From assembly GCA_003136515.1 (NCBI GenBank), contig PLEU01000188.1, positions 493 to 8,803 on the forward strand: a stretch of 8,311 bases of DNA, in the 5' to 3' direction. Shown piece after piece: positions 1 through 6,208 of this stretch. Position 1 is the stretch's first letter. The number at the start of each line of letters is the position of its first letter. This DNA comes from Spartobacteria bacterium (lineage in GTDB: Bacteria; Verrucomicrobiota; Verrucomicrobiae; Chthoniobacterales; UBA6821). The translations under genes and the position numbers were made by a program. The notes beneath the pieces are model-generated. The model did not search any database, had not been told where the DNA came from, and worked only from the letters and a program-made list of their open reading frames with translations.

Positions 1-684
1 CACGAGTTGATCGCGGTCACCAGCCACGCTCAGCAGCAGCGTCTGCGCTGGTATTTGGGAAAGATCAGCAAGTTGAATTTGAATCCAACCGAGTGATCCC
101 CAGGTTTTACCAGGTTCAACACACATGATCGCACGAGGAAATGGCAGTCCGGCCCCCTTCCACAACGCAGCCATGTTGGCAGAAATCACTCCTCCCATGG
201 AGTGCCCCACGATTGCGACCTTGTCCAGCTGAGGCTTCACATGACCGGGCTCGTTTTGAAGAGTGTGAATCGCGTTCTGGACCGCGGCTATGGCATTTGG
301 CGTGAAATCCTTAGCTGCTGTCAGCAGACTGTCCTGATAGACGGGGAAAACTATGACGTTCCCCCGTCCCACCAGGTGATCAATCCAGGCCTTGTAGAGA
401 CTAGGATCCATAGCAGCCCATCCGTGATTGAAGATAATGAGAGGGCCTTTTTGAGGGGTTGGTTTCGCCGGTTCAAATAGCCAATAAGCCTGCGCACCAC
501 TCCCACGCAACTGGACGATCACCTCCGCATGTGTAAGATTCGATCCACCCGGACCGGATTGGGGTTGTGCAGGGGGCTTGGCTGCCTTGGTCAGGGCGAT
601 GGCAACATTGGTATGAATCAGATCATCAGCCCAAAGGGATGATCCAAACAATGTTGAAAGCAAGAGTGCTAAGACTCTCCGCAT
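1..684 (-). CDS. Exported alpha/beta hydrolase (lipase/esterase-like), 3' end cut off by window
   Basis: An open frame of 228 codons runs from an ATG at 682-684 to the window edge without a stop, so the C-terminus is missing. Residues 1-19 (MRRVLALLLSTLFGSSLWA) look like a Sec signal peptide, predicting a periplasmic or exported enzyme. The alpha/beta-hydrolase fold is supported by an oxyanion-type NHGW at 86-89, the nucleophile elbow GHSMGG at 160-165 with Ser162 as the likely nucleophile, and GDRDQLV at 222-228, where Asp225 is the probable acid of the triad. The catalytic His must lie beyond the window. The family includes lipases, chlorophyllase-like and dienelactone-hydrolase-like esterases; the substrate cannot be told. 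No good Shine-Dalgarno precedes the ATG. It lies 184 bp downstream of cusA on the same strand and is probably a separate unit, with no evident link to metal resistance. Confidence 0.85.
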   Translation of the reverse strand, partial: MRRVLALLLSTLFGSSLWADDLIHTNVAIALTKAAKPPAQPQSGPGGSNLTHAEVIVQLRGSGAQAYWLFEPAKPTPQKGPLIIFNHGWAAMDPSLYKAWIDHLVGRGNVIVFPVYQDSLLTAAKDFTPNAIAAVQNAIHTLQNEPGHVKPQLDKVAIVGHSMGGVISANMAALWKGAGLPFPRAIMCVEPGKTWGSLGWIQIQLADLSQIPAQTLLLSVAGDRDQLV

Positions 685-721
685 TATGATTAGAAACGAA
701 TGCTTTTCATCAATATTAAAC

Positions 722-750
722 ATTTAAAAATACTATATTTAGGTTGCCAG
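722..750 (-). promoter_or_regulatory. Weak promoter candidate for the hydrolase gene
   Basis: Read on the minus strand, CTGGCA (745-750) and TTAAAT (722-727) are separated by 17 bp and each match four of six bases of the sigma-70 -35 and -10 consensus. An alternative -10, TATAGT (732-737), matches five of six but has no convincing -35. The block 711-740 is strongly AT-rich compared with its surroundings, as expected of a promoter, and it ends about 40 bp before the hydrolase ATG. This is pattern matching only. Confidence 0.3.
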
Positions 751-815
751 TACCGCACCAGATCTTTCCCCATATTCTCATTTTGCAGAATTGATCCTCT
801 GCCACGAATTATTTA

Positions 816-855
816 CCCCCCCCTCCCTGCACACACCCAAAGCAAGCCCAATCCC
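816..855 (-). other. G-rich tract (possible G-quadruplex) just after the cusA stop
   Basis: On the minus (transcript) strand this stretch holds GGG (853-855), GGG (847-849), GGG (836-838), GGG (825-827) and a run of eight G (816-823), with gaps of 3, 8, 8 and 1 nt. Five G-tracts in 40 nt begin 13 nt after the cusA stop codon. Two gaps are slightly longer than the usual 7-nt limit for a canonical quadruplex, but the eight-G run could supply two tracts. No classical stem followed by a U-run is seen at this operon end. The rest of the 685-868 gap holds no gene I can support. Confidence 0.45.
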
Positions 856-868
856 TACACGAGAGCAA

Positions 869-3800
869 TCAGCGGGGTACCTCAGGAAAACGGGATCTTT
901 TCAATTCATGCTCCCTCATGGAGAGAAAGATAACGGGGGTCACAATCAAAATGAGTATAAGGCTACTGATCATTCCACCGATTACCGGAACTGCGATGGG
1001 TCGCATGATCTCAATTCCCGTGCGTTCACCCGAAAAGGCAGGAAGCAAAATTACTAGTAGACTTGCAACAATGGTTGAGACCGTCATGACCTTGGGTCTG
1101 AGTCGCAGCAGTGCTCCTTGTACGACTGCAATGCGTAAATCAGCCAGAGTGAGAGAGTCACCTTTCTCCATCTTTTTCGTGTTTAAAGCCTCGTTCAGAT
1201 AGATCACCATGATAACTCCAGTCTGAACCGCAGTTCCAAATAGGGCGATATAGCCAACTGCCACAGCCACGCTGAAATGATATCCTAGCAACCATTGAAG
1301 ATAGAGACCACCTGAGAGTGCGAATGGAACGGCCAGAAGAACTTGGGCTGCTTCTTTCCAGGAACGATAGGTTAGGAAGAGCAGCACGAAGATGATTAGA
1401 ATGACTACGGGGCAAATGATCATCAGGGTTTGGGAAGCTGCGAGAAGCTTTTCATACTGGCCACCCCATGAGATAAAATCTCCAGGAGGGAGGACGAGCT
1501 CCTCTGAAACCTTCCTCTGTGCATCCTCCACAAAAGAGGCAAGTGGACGTCCCTGAACATTGGCCTGCACAAAGACACGCATCATCCCATTCTCACTCGA
1601 TATCATCGCAGGACCTGTAGTGAGATGAAAATCCGCTACCTTGGAAAGAGGGATATTCTCACCCGACATGGAGGTTACGAGCACATCGCCCAAAGAAGGG
1701 AGATCGCCACGTAACTCGCGTGGATAACGTACACGGATCGGGATGCGTTGTCTTCCATCAATGGTTGTTTCAAGGGTGGCTCCACCTATTGCCGTTTCAA
1801 TCGTGCTTGTGATCTCCGAAATCGGAACCCCATAACGAGCGGCATCATCGCGGCGGACTGAAATTTCCAAATAGGGTGTTCCCACAACCCGCTCCGCATA
1901 AACATCAGTAGCCCCAGGAACTTTTTTTAGAATTTGCTCCACGTCAATCGCGAGTTTTTCAAGCTGGGGTAAGTCAGGTCCGAAAATTTTCACAGCCACC
2001 TGCCCACGAATGCCTGTATTGAGCATTAGGATACGATTCTCAATCGGTTGCAGGAACGCAGGAACAAAACCCGGAAATTGCTGCATCTCTTCAAGCATCT
2101 CTTCTCGCAGTTTTTCAGGAGTCATTCCGGCACGCCACTGAGAGGTGGGTTTCAACATGATCGTAGTTTCGATCATGGAAACCGGTGCCGGATCCGTGGC
2201 AGTGTCAGCCCGACCCAATTTCCCCACGACACTTTCAACCTCAGGGAAAGACGAAAGTATCTTATCCTGAGCGGACATCACTCGATTGATCTCTGGGAGG
2301 GAACCACTCGGAAGCGTCGTCGGCATGAAAAGCAACGCTCGTTCGTTTAAGGCAGGCATAAAATCCCAGCCGATCCCCCGTGCAAGCATGAGTGCACCGA
2401 GTAGAAGCATTGCTGCGAAAAGGAGTACGCTTTTCCGATGTCCAAGTGCCCAGTTAAGAATGGGACGGTAGAGGGCAAGGAGAGCACGCATGATGGGGTT
2501 CTCCCTTTCATCGTGGAGCTTTCCCCGCACGAAGAGAGAGGCCAGTACCGGAACCAGTGTCAGAGCCAATGCAGTAGCCCCGGCCATGGCGAAGGTCTTG
2601 GTGAAGGCCAAAGGATGAAAGAGCTTCCCTGCTTCTCCCCCAAGGGCAAAGACAGGGATGAAGGCGAGAAGGATGATCAGCATCGCAAAAAAGATCGGAC
2701 GAATAACAAGATGCGTAGCCCTCATCACAATGCGGGCCATATCCTGTGGATAGGTGAGACCGGGAACCTTCCCCTCTTGGACGGAATGTGCCTCTCTGAT
2801 GACCGCTTCTGTGACAACAACTCCTGCATCAACAAGAACTCCGATGGCAATGGCAAGTCCGCTCAAAGACATGATATTGGAAGTCACCCCCGTGAGTTTC
2901 ATCATGATGAAAGCGATCAGGATGGAGAGTGGGAGTGGCAGGGTGACAATCACGACACTCCGGAGGTGACCCAGAAAGATAATGTGAGCCAGAGTGACCA
3001 GAATTATCTCTTCTGTCAGGGTGAGTCGTAGCGTTCCTACAGCGCGGTCAATCAATTCACTGCGATCATAAAAGGACTTGATGGCGACGCCCGGAGGCAG
3101 TCCCTTGCTAATTTCCGAGATCTTTGCTTTGAGGCGTTGGATTACCTCCTTTGTACTCTCGCCGTAGCGCATCACAACGATACCTCCAACGACTTCTCTG
3201 CCACCGGAATCAAGAACTCCACGTCGAGGCTCAGGCCCCATACTCACAATGGCCACCTGCTCCAGGAGAACAGGACGTCCTTGAAAATATCCTACCGGAA
3301 TGGTCTTTAAATCCTCGGCGGAATGCACTAGAGCAAGACCTCGAATCGTTATTTCACGTCCCGCTACTTCAATGTTGCCTCCTCCGACATTTCGGCTCGA
3401 TCCCCTCACTTTCTCGACCACGCTAGAAAGAGAAAGTCCGTAGGTGCGGAGCCCGTTGGGGTTTACATCCACCTGATACTGCCGGATAAATCCCCCGACA
3501 CTTGCCACCTCAGCCACCCCCTGAACGGAATTGAGTTGGGGTCTTACGAACCAGTCCTGAAACGAGCGTAGTTCTCCCAGATCATATCCTTGGGCCTTGG
3601 CCCGTGCTGCCGAATCATCGAGATAGTATTCATAAATCCAGCCGACACTTGTCGCGTCCGGACCGAGTTTTGCAATTACCCCATCCGGAAGTTTGAAAGG
3701 AAGGGAATTGAGCCTTTCCAGAACTCGGGTTCGGGCGAAGTAGACATCAACATCATCCCGAAAAATCACAGTCAACATCGAGAATCCGAAGGCTGACTGA

Positions 3801-4051
3801 GCCCTCACCTCTCGTACGCCTGGCAAGCCTTCCAGTGAAGTGGAGAGAGGATATGTAATTTGATCCTCAACTTCCTGAGCAGAACGACCCGCCCAGTCGG
3901 CTAGGACTATAACTTGGTTTTCACTCAGATCGGGAATGGCGTCGACCGGCGTATGATAAATGGCCTGAACCCCAGCTATGGCAACGAGAATTGCTGCTAG
4001 GAGAACCAGAGCCCGATTCTCCAAGCACCATCGCACAAGCCTCTCGATCAT
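869..4051 (-). CDS. cusA: CusA-type RND heavy-metal efflux pump, Cu(I)/Ag(I) subtype
   Basis: This 1060-residue protein has the length and layout of HME-RND pumps, proton-driven trimeric inner-membrane exporters that work with a periplasmic adaptor and an outer-membrane channel. TM1 is about 13-30. A porter domain with the family hallmark TPVDAIPDLSENQV (34-47) follows, then TM2-TM6, a second porter half (about 560-870) and the last TM helices to about 1045. By alignment from memory with E. coli CusA, the metal site is intact: Met576 (FMPTTLP), Met626 and Glu628 (SMIE) and Met676 (ILMLNTG) match M573, M623, E625 and M672. This argues for monovalent copper/silver rather than the Zn/Co/Cd pumps of the CzcA type. 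TM4 keeps Asp408 and Glu415 (VLVDAGVVVTEA), and Lys987 (RLRPK) is present. However, Gln943 (TAVQTG) replaces the relay Glu939. The ATG overlaps the cusB stop by 4 bp (ATGA), with no separate Shine-Dalgarno, so translation is probably coupled. The stop is TGA at 869-871. Confidence 0.95.
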   Translation of the reverse strand: MIERLVRWCLENRALVLLAAILVAIAGVQAIYHTPVDAIPDLSENQVIVLADWAGRSAQEVEDQITYPLSTSLEGLPGVREVRAQSAFGFSMLTVIFRDDVDVYFARTRVLERLNSLPFKLPDGVIAKLGPDATSVGWIYEYYLDDSAARAKAQGYDLGELRSFQDWFVRPQLNSVQGVAEVASVGGFIRQYQVDVNPNGLRTYGLSLSSVVEKVRGSSRNVGGGNIEVAGREITIRGLALVHSAEDLKTIPVGYFQGRPVLLEQVAIVSMGPEPRRGVLDSGGREVVGGIVVMRYGESTKEVIQRLKAKISEISKGLPPGVAIKSFYDRSELIDRAVGTLRLTLTEEIILVTLAHIIFLGHLRSVVIVTLPLPLSILIAFIMMKLTGVTSNIMSLSGLAIAIGVLVDAGVVVTEAVIREAHSVQEGKVPGLTYPQDMARIVMRATHLVIRPIFFAMLIILLAFIPVFALGGEAGKLFHPLAFTKTFAMAGATALALTLVPVLASLFVRGKLHDERENPIMRALLALYRPILNWALGHRKSVLLFAAMLLLGALMLARGIGWDFMPALNERALLFMPTTLPSGSLPEINRVMSAQDKILSSFPEVESVVGKLGRADTATDPAPVSMIETTIMLKPTSQWRAGMTPEKLREEMLEEMQQFPGFVPAFLQPIENRILMLNTGIRGQVAVKIFGPDLPQLEKLAIDVEQILKKVPGATDVYAERVVGTPYLEISVRRDDAARYGVPISEITSTIETAIGGATLETTIDGRQRIPIRVRYPRELRGDLPSLGDVLVTSMSGENIPLSKVADFHLTTGPAMISSENGMMRVFVQANVQGRPLASFVEDAQRKVSEELVLPPGDFISWGGQYEKLLAASQTLMIICPVVILIIFVLLFLTYRSWKEAAQVLLAVPFALSGGLYLQWLLGYHFSVAVAVGYIALFGTAVQTGVIMVIYLNEALNTKKMEKGDSLTLADLRIAVVQGALLRLRPKVMTVSTIVASLLVILLPAFSGERTGIEIMRPIAVPVIGGMISSLILILIVTPVIFLSMREHELKRSRFPEVPR

Positions 4052-5472
4052 TGTTTTTGATCGTTCGGCGATTCTTCTCCAGATGCAGGAAGGCCTTGCA
4101 TTTGAGCTTCGGCATCAATGAGGAATGCCCCTGAGGTGACAACGTTTTCTCCCGCGTTTAATCCTTTAATTACTGGCACCCAACGAGTGCTCCCCTCACT
4201 GGGAATTTCCCCCTCCGAACCGATGGTAACGGGGCGAAGCTCGTAAGTATGCGGGGATGTCTCTACATAAACAAGTTGCCGTCTTCCGGTGTCGATCACT
4301 GCGGCCGCGGGGATAGCCAGAAGGGATTTCTGACTCCCAAGTTGCAGGACTCCAGTTGCCGAGAGTTGAGGAATTAGCAATTGATTCGGATTTGGCACAA
4401 GAAACCGAGCCATGATTGTACGTTTCTGTGGATCGACTTGGCGGTCGATATAAACAAGCTTGCCCTCAAATGTCTGGTCAGGATGTGCAGGACACTTGAT
4501 CACGATCTGCTGACCGAGTTTAAGCGCCCCGAGATCCTGTTCGTAAACATCCGCTACAAACCAGACCTCATCGAGCGCTGCGAGATGGAAGAGCTCTTTG
4601 TCTGCAGTAAAGCTCTCACCAACACTCGGGAGGGATCCCATGATGCTCCCTGAATGTGGAGCACGGATAATGAATTCAGACTGCAAACGTCCATTCGTTT
4701 CAAGATCCTTCAAGGCCCCAGCCGTCATTCCGATTCGGTAAAGCCGATCAGCAATCGAAGTCAGCTCCGCATCATAGATTTTTCTCAGGTAGAAAGTGGT
4801 CTGCCATCGCTCTCTGAGTATTTCCAGATAGGCACGTTGGTCGGCCACCGCTTCCGCGCTATAAACAAGCAGGAGAGGTTCGCCTTCTTCCACCTCGTTC
4901 GAATTGAAATCAATTAGGACTTTCTCGATCCGACCGCTGTAGTACCAAGTGAAGGCAGTATGATGATCAGGAATGAAGGCGATTTCTCCAAACAGATCGA
5001 TCTTGCGTTGCACCGCACGGGTCTCCACCGGGGTGGTCTGGATACTTGCCACGGAACTTCTCGCTTCGTCCAAGTGGATGACCGCTTCCGCAGACGGGTT
5101 CATAGCTGGGGAAGAAGTAGGCATCGGGGCATTGAGCAGAGTGTTCACCTGAGCATCTTCATGTGAGTGGAGGGGAACTAGTGCCATCCCGCAAATGGGG
5201 CAGAATCCTGGGTGGTCCTGCTGGACCTGAGGATGCATCGAACATGTCCAGATCAGAGAGGCCTTCAGTGATTTTTCAGATGTATTATTGCCCTTATTTG
5301 GCGAGGGAGAACAGCCGGTTGAATTCAGAATCAGCGTAAAGAGTGAGGCACAAAGAAGTGTTCGCCCGAGAACTGAAATGTGAGTTATGGAAATTTTCCG
5401 AACCCAACTTCTACAGCGCCCACTACACCCCAGCAGGATGTCTACCGAGTTTTGCATTTTGGTAGATATCAT
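4048..5472 (-). CDS. cusB: CusB-type periplasmic adaptor (membrane fusion protein) with N-terminal metal-binding domain
   Basis: This 474-residue adaptor would link the CusA pump to an outer-membrane channel and may hand metal to the pump. A hydrophobic stretch (about 33-51) ends in STGC, with Cys54 as a possible lipidation site; Ser at -3 makes the lipobox imperfect. Next comes the heavy-metal-binding domain at 76-100, beginning TCSMHPQVQQDHPG and ending FCPICGM, with Cys77, Met79, His80, Cys91, Cys94 and Met96 as likely ligands. The adaptor core follows: a beta-barrel/lipoyl-like first half from about 155-205, a helical hairpin (about 205-262), the second lipoyl half (about 265-300, IIRAPHSGSI) and a beta-barrel with the family-like DRQVDPQKRTIMARF at 343-357. 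The membrane-proximal part ends near 455. The start is uncertain. ATG at 5470-5472 and ATG at residue 6 are the only upstream choices I see; neither has a Shine-Dalgarno, and the first leaves an unusually long N-terminus. It is coupled to cusA by a 4-bp overlap. Confidence 0.93.
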   Translation of the reverse strand: MISTKMQNSVDILLGCSGRCRSWVRKISITHISVLGRTLLCASLFTLILNSTGCSPSPNKGNNTSEKSLKASLIWTCSMHPQVQQDHPGFCPICGMALVPLHSHEDAQVNTLLNAPMPTSSPAMNPSAEAVIHLDEARSSVASIQTTPVETRAVQRKIDLFGEIAFIPDHHTAFTWYYSGRIEKVLIDFNSNEVEEGEPLLLVYSAEAVADQRAYLEILRERWQTTFYLRKIYDAELTSIADRLYRIGMTAGALKDLETNGRLQSEFIIRAPHSGSIMGSLPSVGESFTADKELFHLAALDEVWFVADVYEQDLGALKLGQQIVIKCPAHPDQTFEGKLVYIDRQVDPQKRTIMARFLVPNPNQLLIPQLSATGVLQLGSQKSLLAIPAAAVIDTGRRQLVYVETSPHTYELRPVTIGSEGEIPSEGSTRWVPVIKGLNAGENVVTSGAFLIDAEAQMQGLPASGEESPNDQKQ

Positions 5473-5477
5473 TGCTT

Positions 5478-5556
5478 AAGGGGTAATTTGCCGCAAACCA
5501 CGAACTCCCCCCAGATTTTTTTGGAAAACCAGACTCGAGTTGACATATACCCCCTT
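5478..5556. repeat. Separated inverted repeat AAGGGGTA / TACCCCCTT upstream of cusB
   Basis: On the plus strand, AAGGGGTA at 5478-5485 and TACCCCCTT at 5548-5556 are reverse complements apart from one extra C, with 62 nt between them. In the cusB transcript the arms could pair, and the arm nearer the gene ends 5 to 6 nt before the ATG, where a ribosome binding site would normally be. They could equally be protein-binding half sites or chance. Confidence 0.3.
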
Positions 5557-5582
5557 CAGCGGTGCTTCTGTCTCCAAGTCCC

Positions 5583-5618
5583 AAAAATCCGCCTTCTCGG
5601 GAATGCTACCGAAATAGC
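5583..5618 (-). terminator. Weak terminator candidate / small hairpins after the rhodanese gene
   Basis: Downstream of the rhodanese stop, on the minus strand, GCTAT-TTCG-GTAGC (5605-5618) can form a 5-bp stem, with a closing U-G pair, on a UUCG loop. A second minimal stem CCG...CGG (5589-5600) is followed by ATTTTT (5583-5588). Both stems are short, so any termination would be partial. Confidence 0.2.
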
Positions 5619-5622
5619 TGCG

Positions 5623-6186
5623 TCATTTGACCACACGATTCCAAGGCATTTTGCCCAAGAGCAATGCTAGGCCGCACCAACCTGTAGCGCCCGCAAACGT
5701 TAACCCAAGCCCGGTGAAGGCCGGGATGAGGGCAAAAAATGGATGAACTGCAATTGCCAAGACAGCTCCCGTTAAAGAGAGGATGCCGATGGTCAACTGC
5801 ACTTGCCTCATCAGAGGTAATATTTGCGTTTTCTCGCGTGCTACATGCTCGCCTGCAGCAATCCAACCTTCTGTTCCTCCCTGTAAAACCTTAAGGTTGG
5901 AAAATCCGGCGTCAGCCAAACGCAGCGCTGCTTTTTCAGAACGTTTGCCCGCTTGGCAAATTAGCACGATTTCAGACTCCGGGCTGGCTCCAAAATATTG
6001 GAGTAACGTCTCGGGCCGGCAATCGTCCAAAGTCAAGAGTCGGGCCTCTGGAATGTGACCCTGCTGGAATTCAGTAATTGTTCGAACATCAACCAATAAC
6101 AGAGATGGGTCGTCCAAGAGCCTGCGCTTTAGATCAAGAGGCTGGATTGGGTTCCAAGGGTGGGTTGTTTTACCGATGGCATTCAT
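5623..6186 (-). CDS. YgaP-like membrane rhodanese (rhodanese domain plus DUF2892-type membrane tail)
   Basis: This 187-residue protein has two parts. Residues about 14-116 form a rhodanese (sulfurtransferase) domain, with VDVRT at 32-36, the substrate-side GHIPEARL (43-50) and the active-site loop CQAGKR at 77-82. Cys77 is the likely persulfide-carrying nucleophile. Residues about 127-183 form two membrane segments with a GWC motif (Cys171) and a LLLGKMPWN ending, as in the DUF2892 family. The arrangement and length resemble E. coli YgaP, an inner-membrane rhodanese of about 174 residues. The ATG at 6184-6186 follows AAGGAT (minus strand, 6195-6200) by 8 bases, and the upstream ATPase stop is 22 bp away, so the two genes are probably co-transcribed. 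Its job in a metal operon is not known; sulfur or thiol handling under Cu(I) stress is an inference only. Confidence 0.88.
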   Translation of the reverse strand: MNAIGKTTHPWNPIQPLDLKRRLLDDPSLLLVDVRTITEFQQGHIPEARLLTLDDCRPETLLQYFGASPESEIVLICQAGKRSEKAALRLADAGFSNLKVLQGGTEGWIAAGEHVAREKTQILPLMRQVQLTIGILSLTGAVLAIAVHPFFALIPAFTGLGLTFAGATGWCGLALLLGKMPWNRVVK

Positions 6187-6194
6187 GGGCTGTA

Positions 6195-6200
6195 ATCCTT
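6195..6200 (-). promoter_or_regulatory. Ribosome binding site of the rhodanese gene
   Basis: The minus strand reads AAGGAT, with the last base 8 nt before the ATG at 6184-6186. It is the only clear Shine-Dalgarno sequence before a gene start in this window, and it supports the chosen start and internal translation within an ATPase-rhodanese transcript. Confidence 0.7.
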
Positions 6201-6208
6201 ATGAGGTT

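Larger units (their letters stand above)
5473..5622 (-). promoter_or_regulatory. Intergenic region between the rhodanese and cusB, with weak promoter candidate
   Basis: This 150-bp gap is long compared with the 22-bp and -4-bp junctions on either side, so cusBA may have its own promoter here. On the minus strand, GAGACA (5569-5574) and TATATG (5544-5549) each match four of six sigma-70 bases, with a 19-bp spacer. Long spacers of this kind are typical of promoters activated by MerR-family metal sensors such as CueR, but I do not see a clean CueR-type dyad in the spacer. Other content: an 8-bp palindrome ACTCGAGT (5533-5540), a run of seven T (5516-5522, plus strand), and G runs on the minus strand at 5507-5512 and 5550-5554. 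I see no open frame in it that looks like a gene. Confidence 0.35.

Noticed and set aside
700..1057. Plus-strand open frames across the cusA 3' end and the following gap
   Set aside because: They overlap the conserved end of cusA, have no ribosome binding site or family features, and the translation is Pro-rich, as expected from the C-tracts.
2438..3031. 197-codon open frame on the plus strand
   Set aside because: It lies wholly antisense to the strongly supported cusA gene, and its translation is low-complexity and rich in charged and polar residues with no recognisable domain.
5540..5545. Perfect TTGACA -35 box on the plus strand
   Set aside because: No -10-like sequence follows at 16-18 bp (TGCTTC at 17 bp), and there is no plus-strand gene downstream.
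5546..5566. CsoR-like copper operator (ATACCCCC with a partial GGT on the other side)
   Set aside because: Only one half resembles the known G/C-tract operators. The opposite half (CAGCGGTGC) does not complete the dyad.
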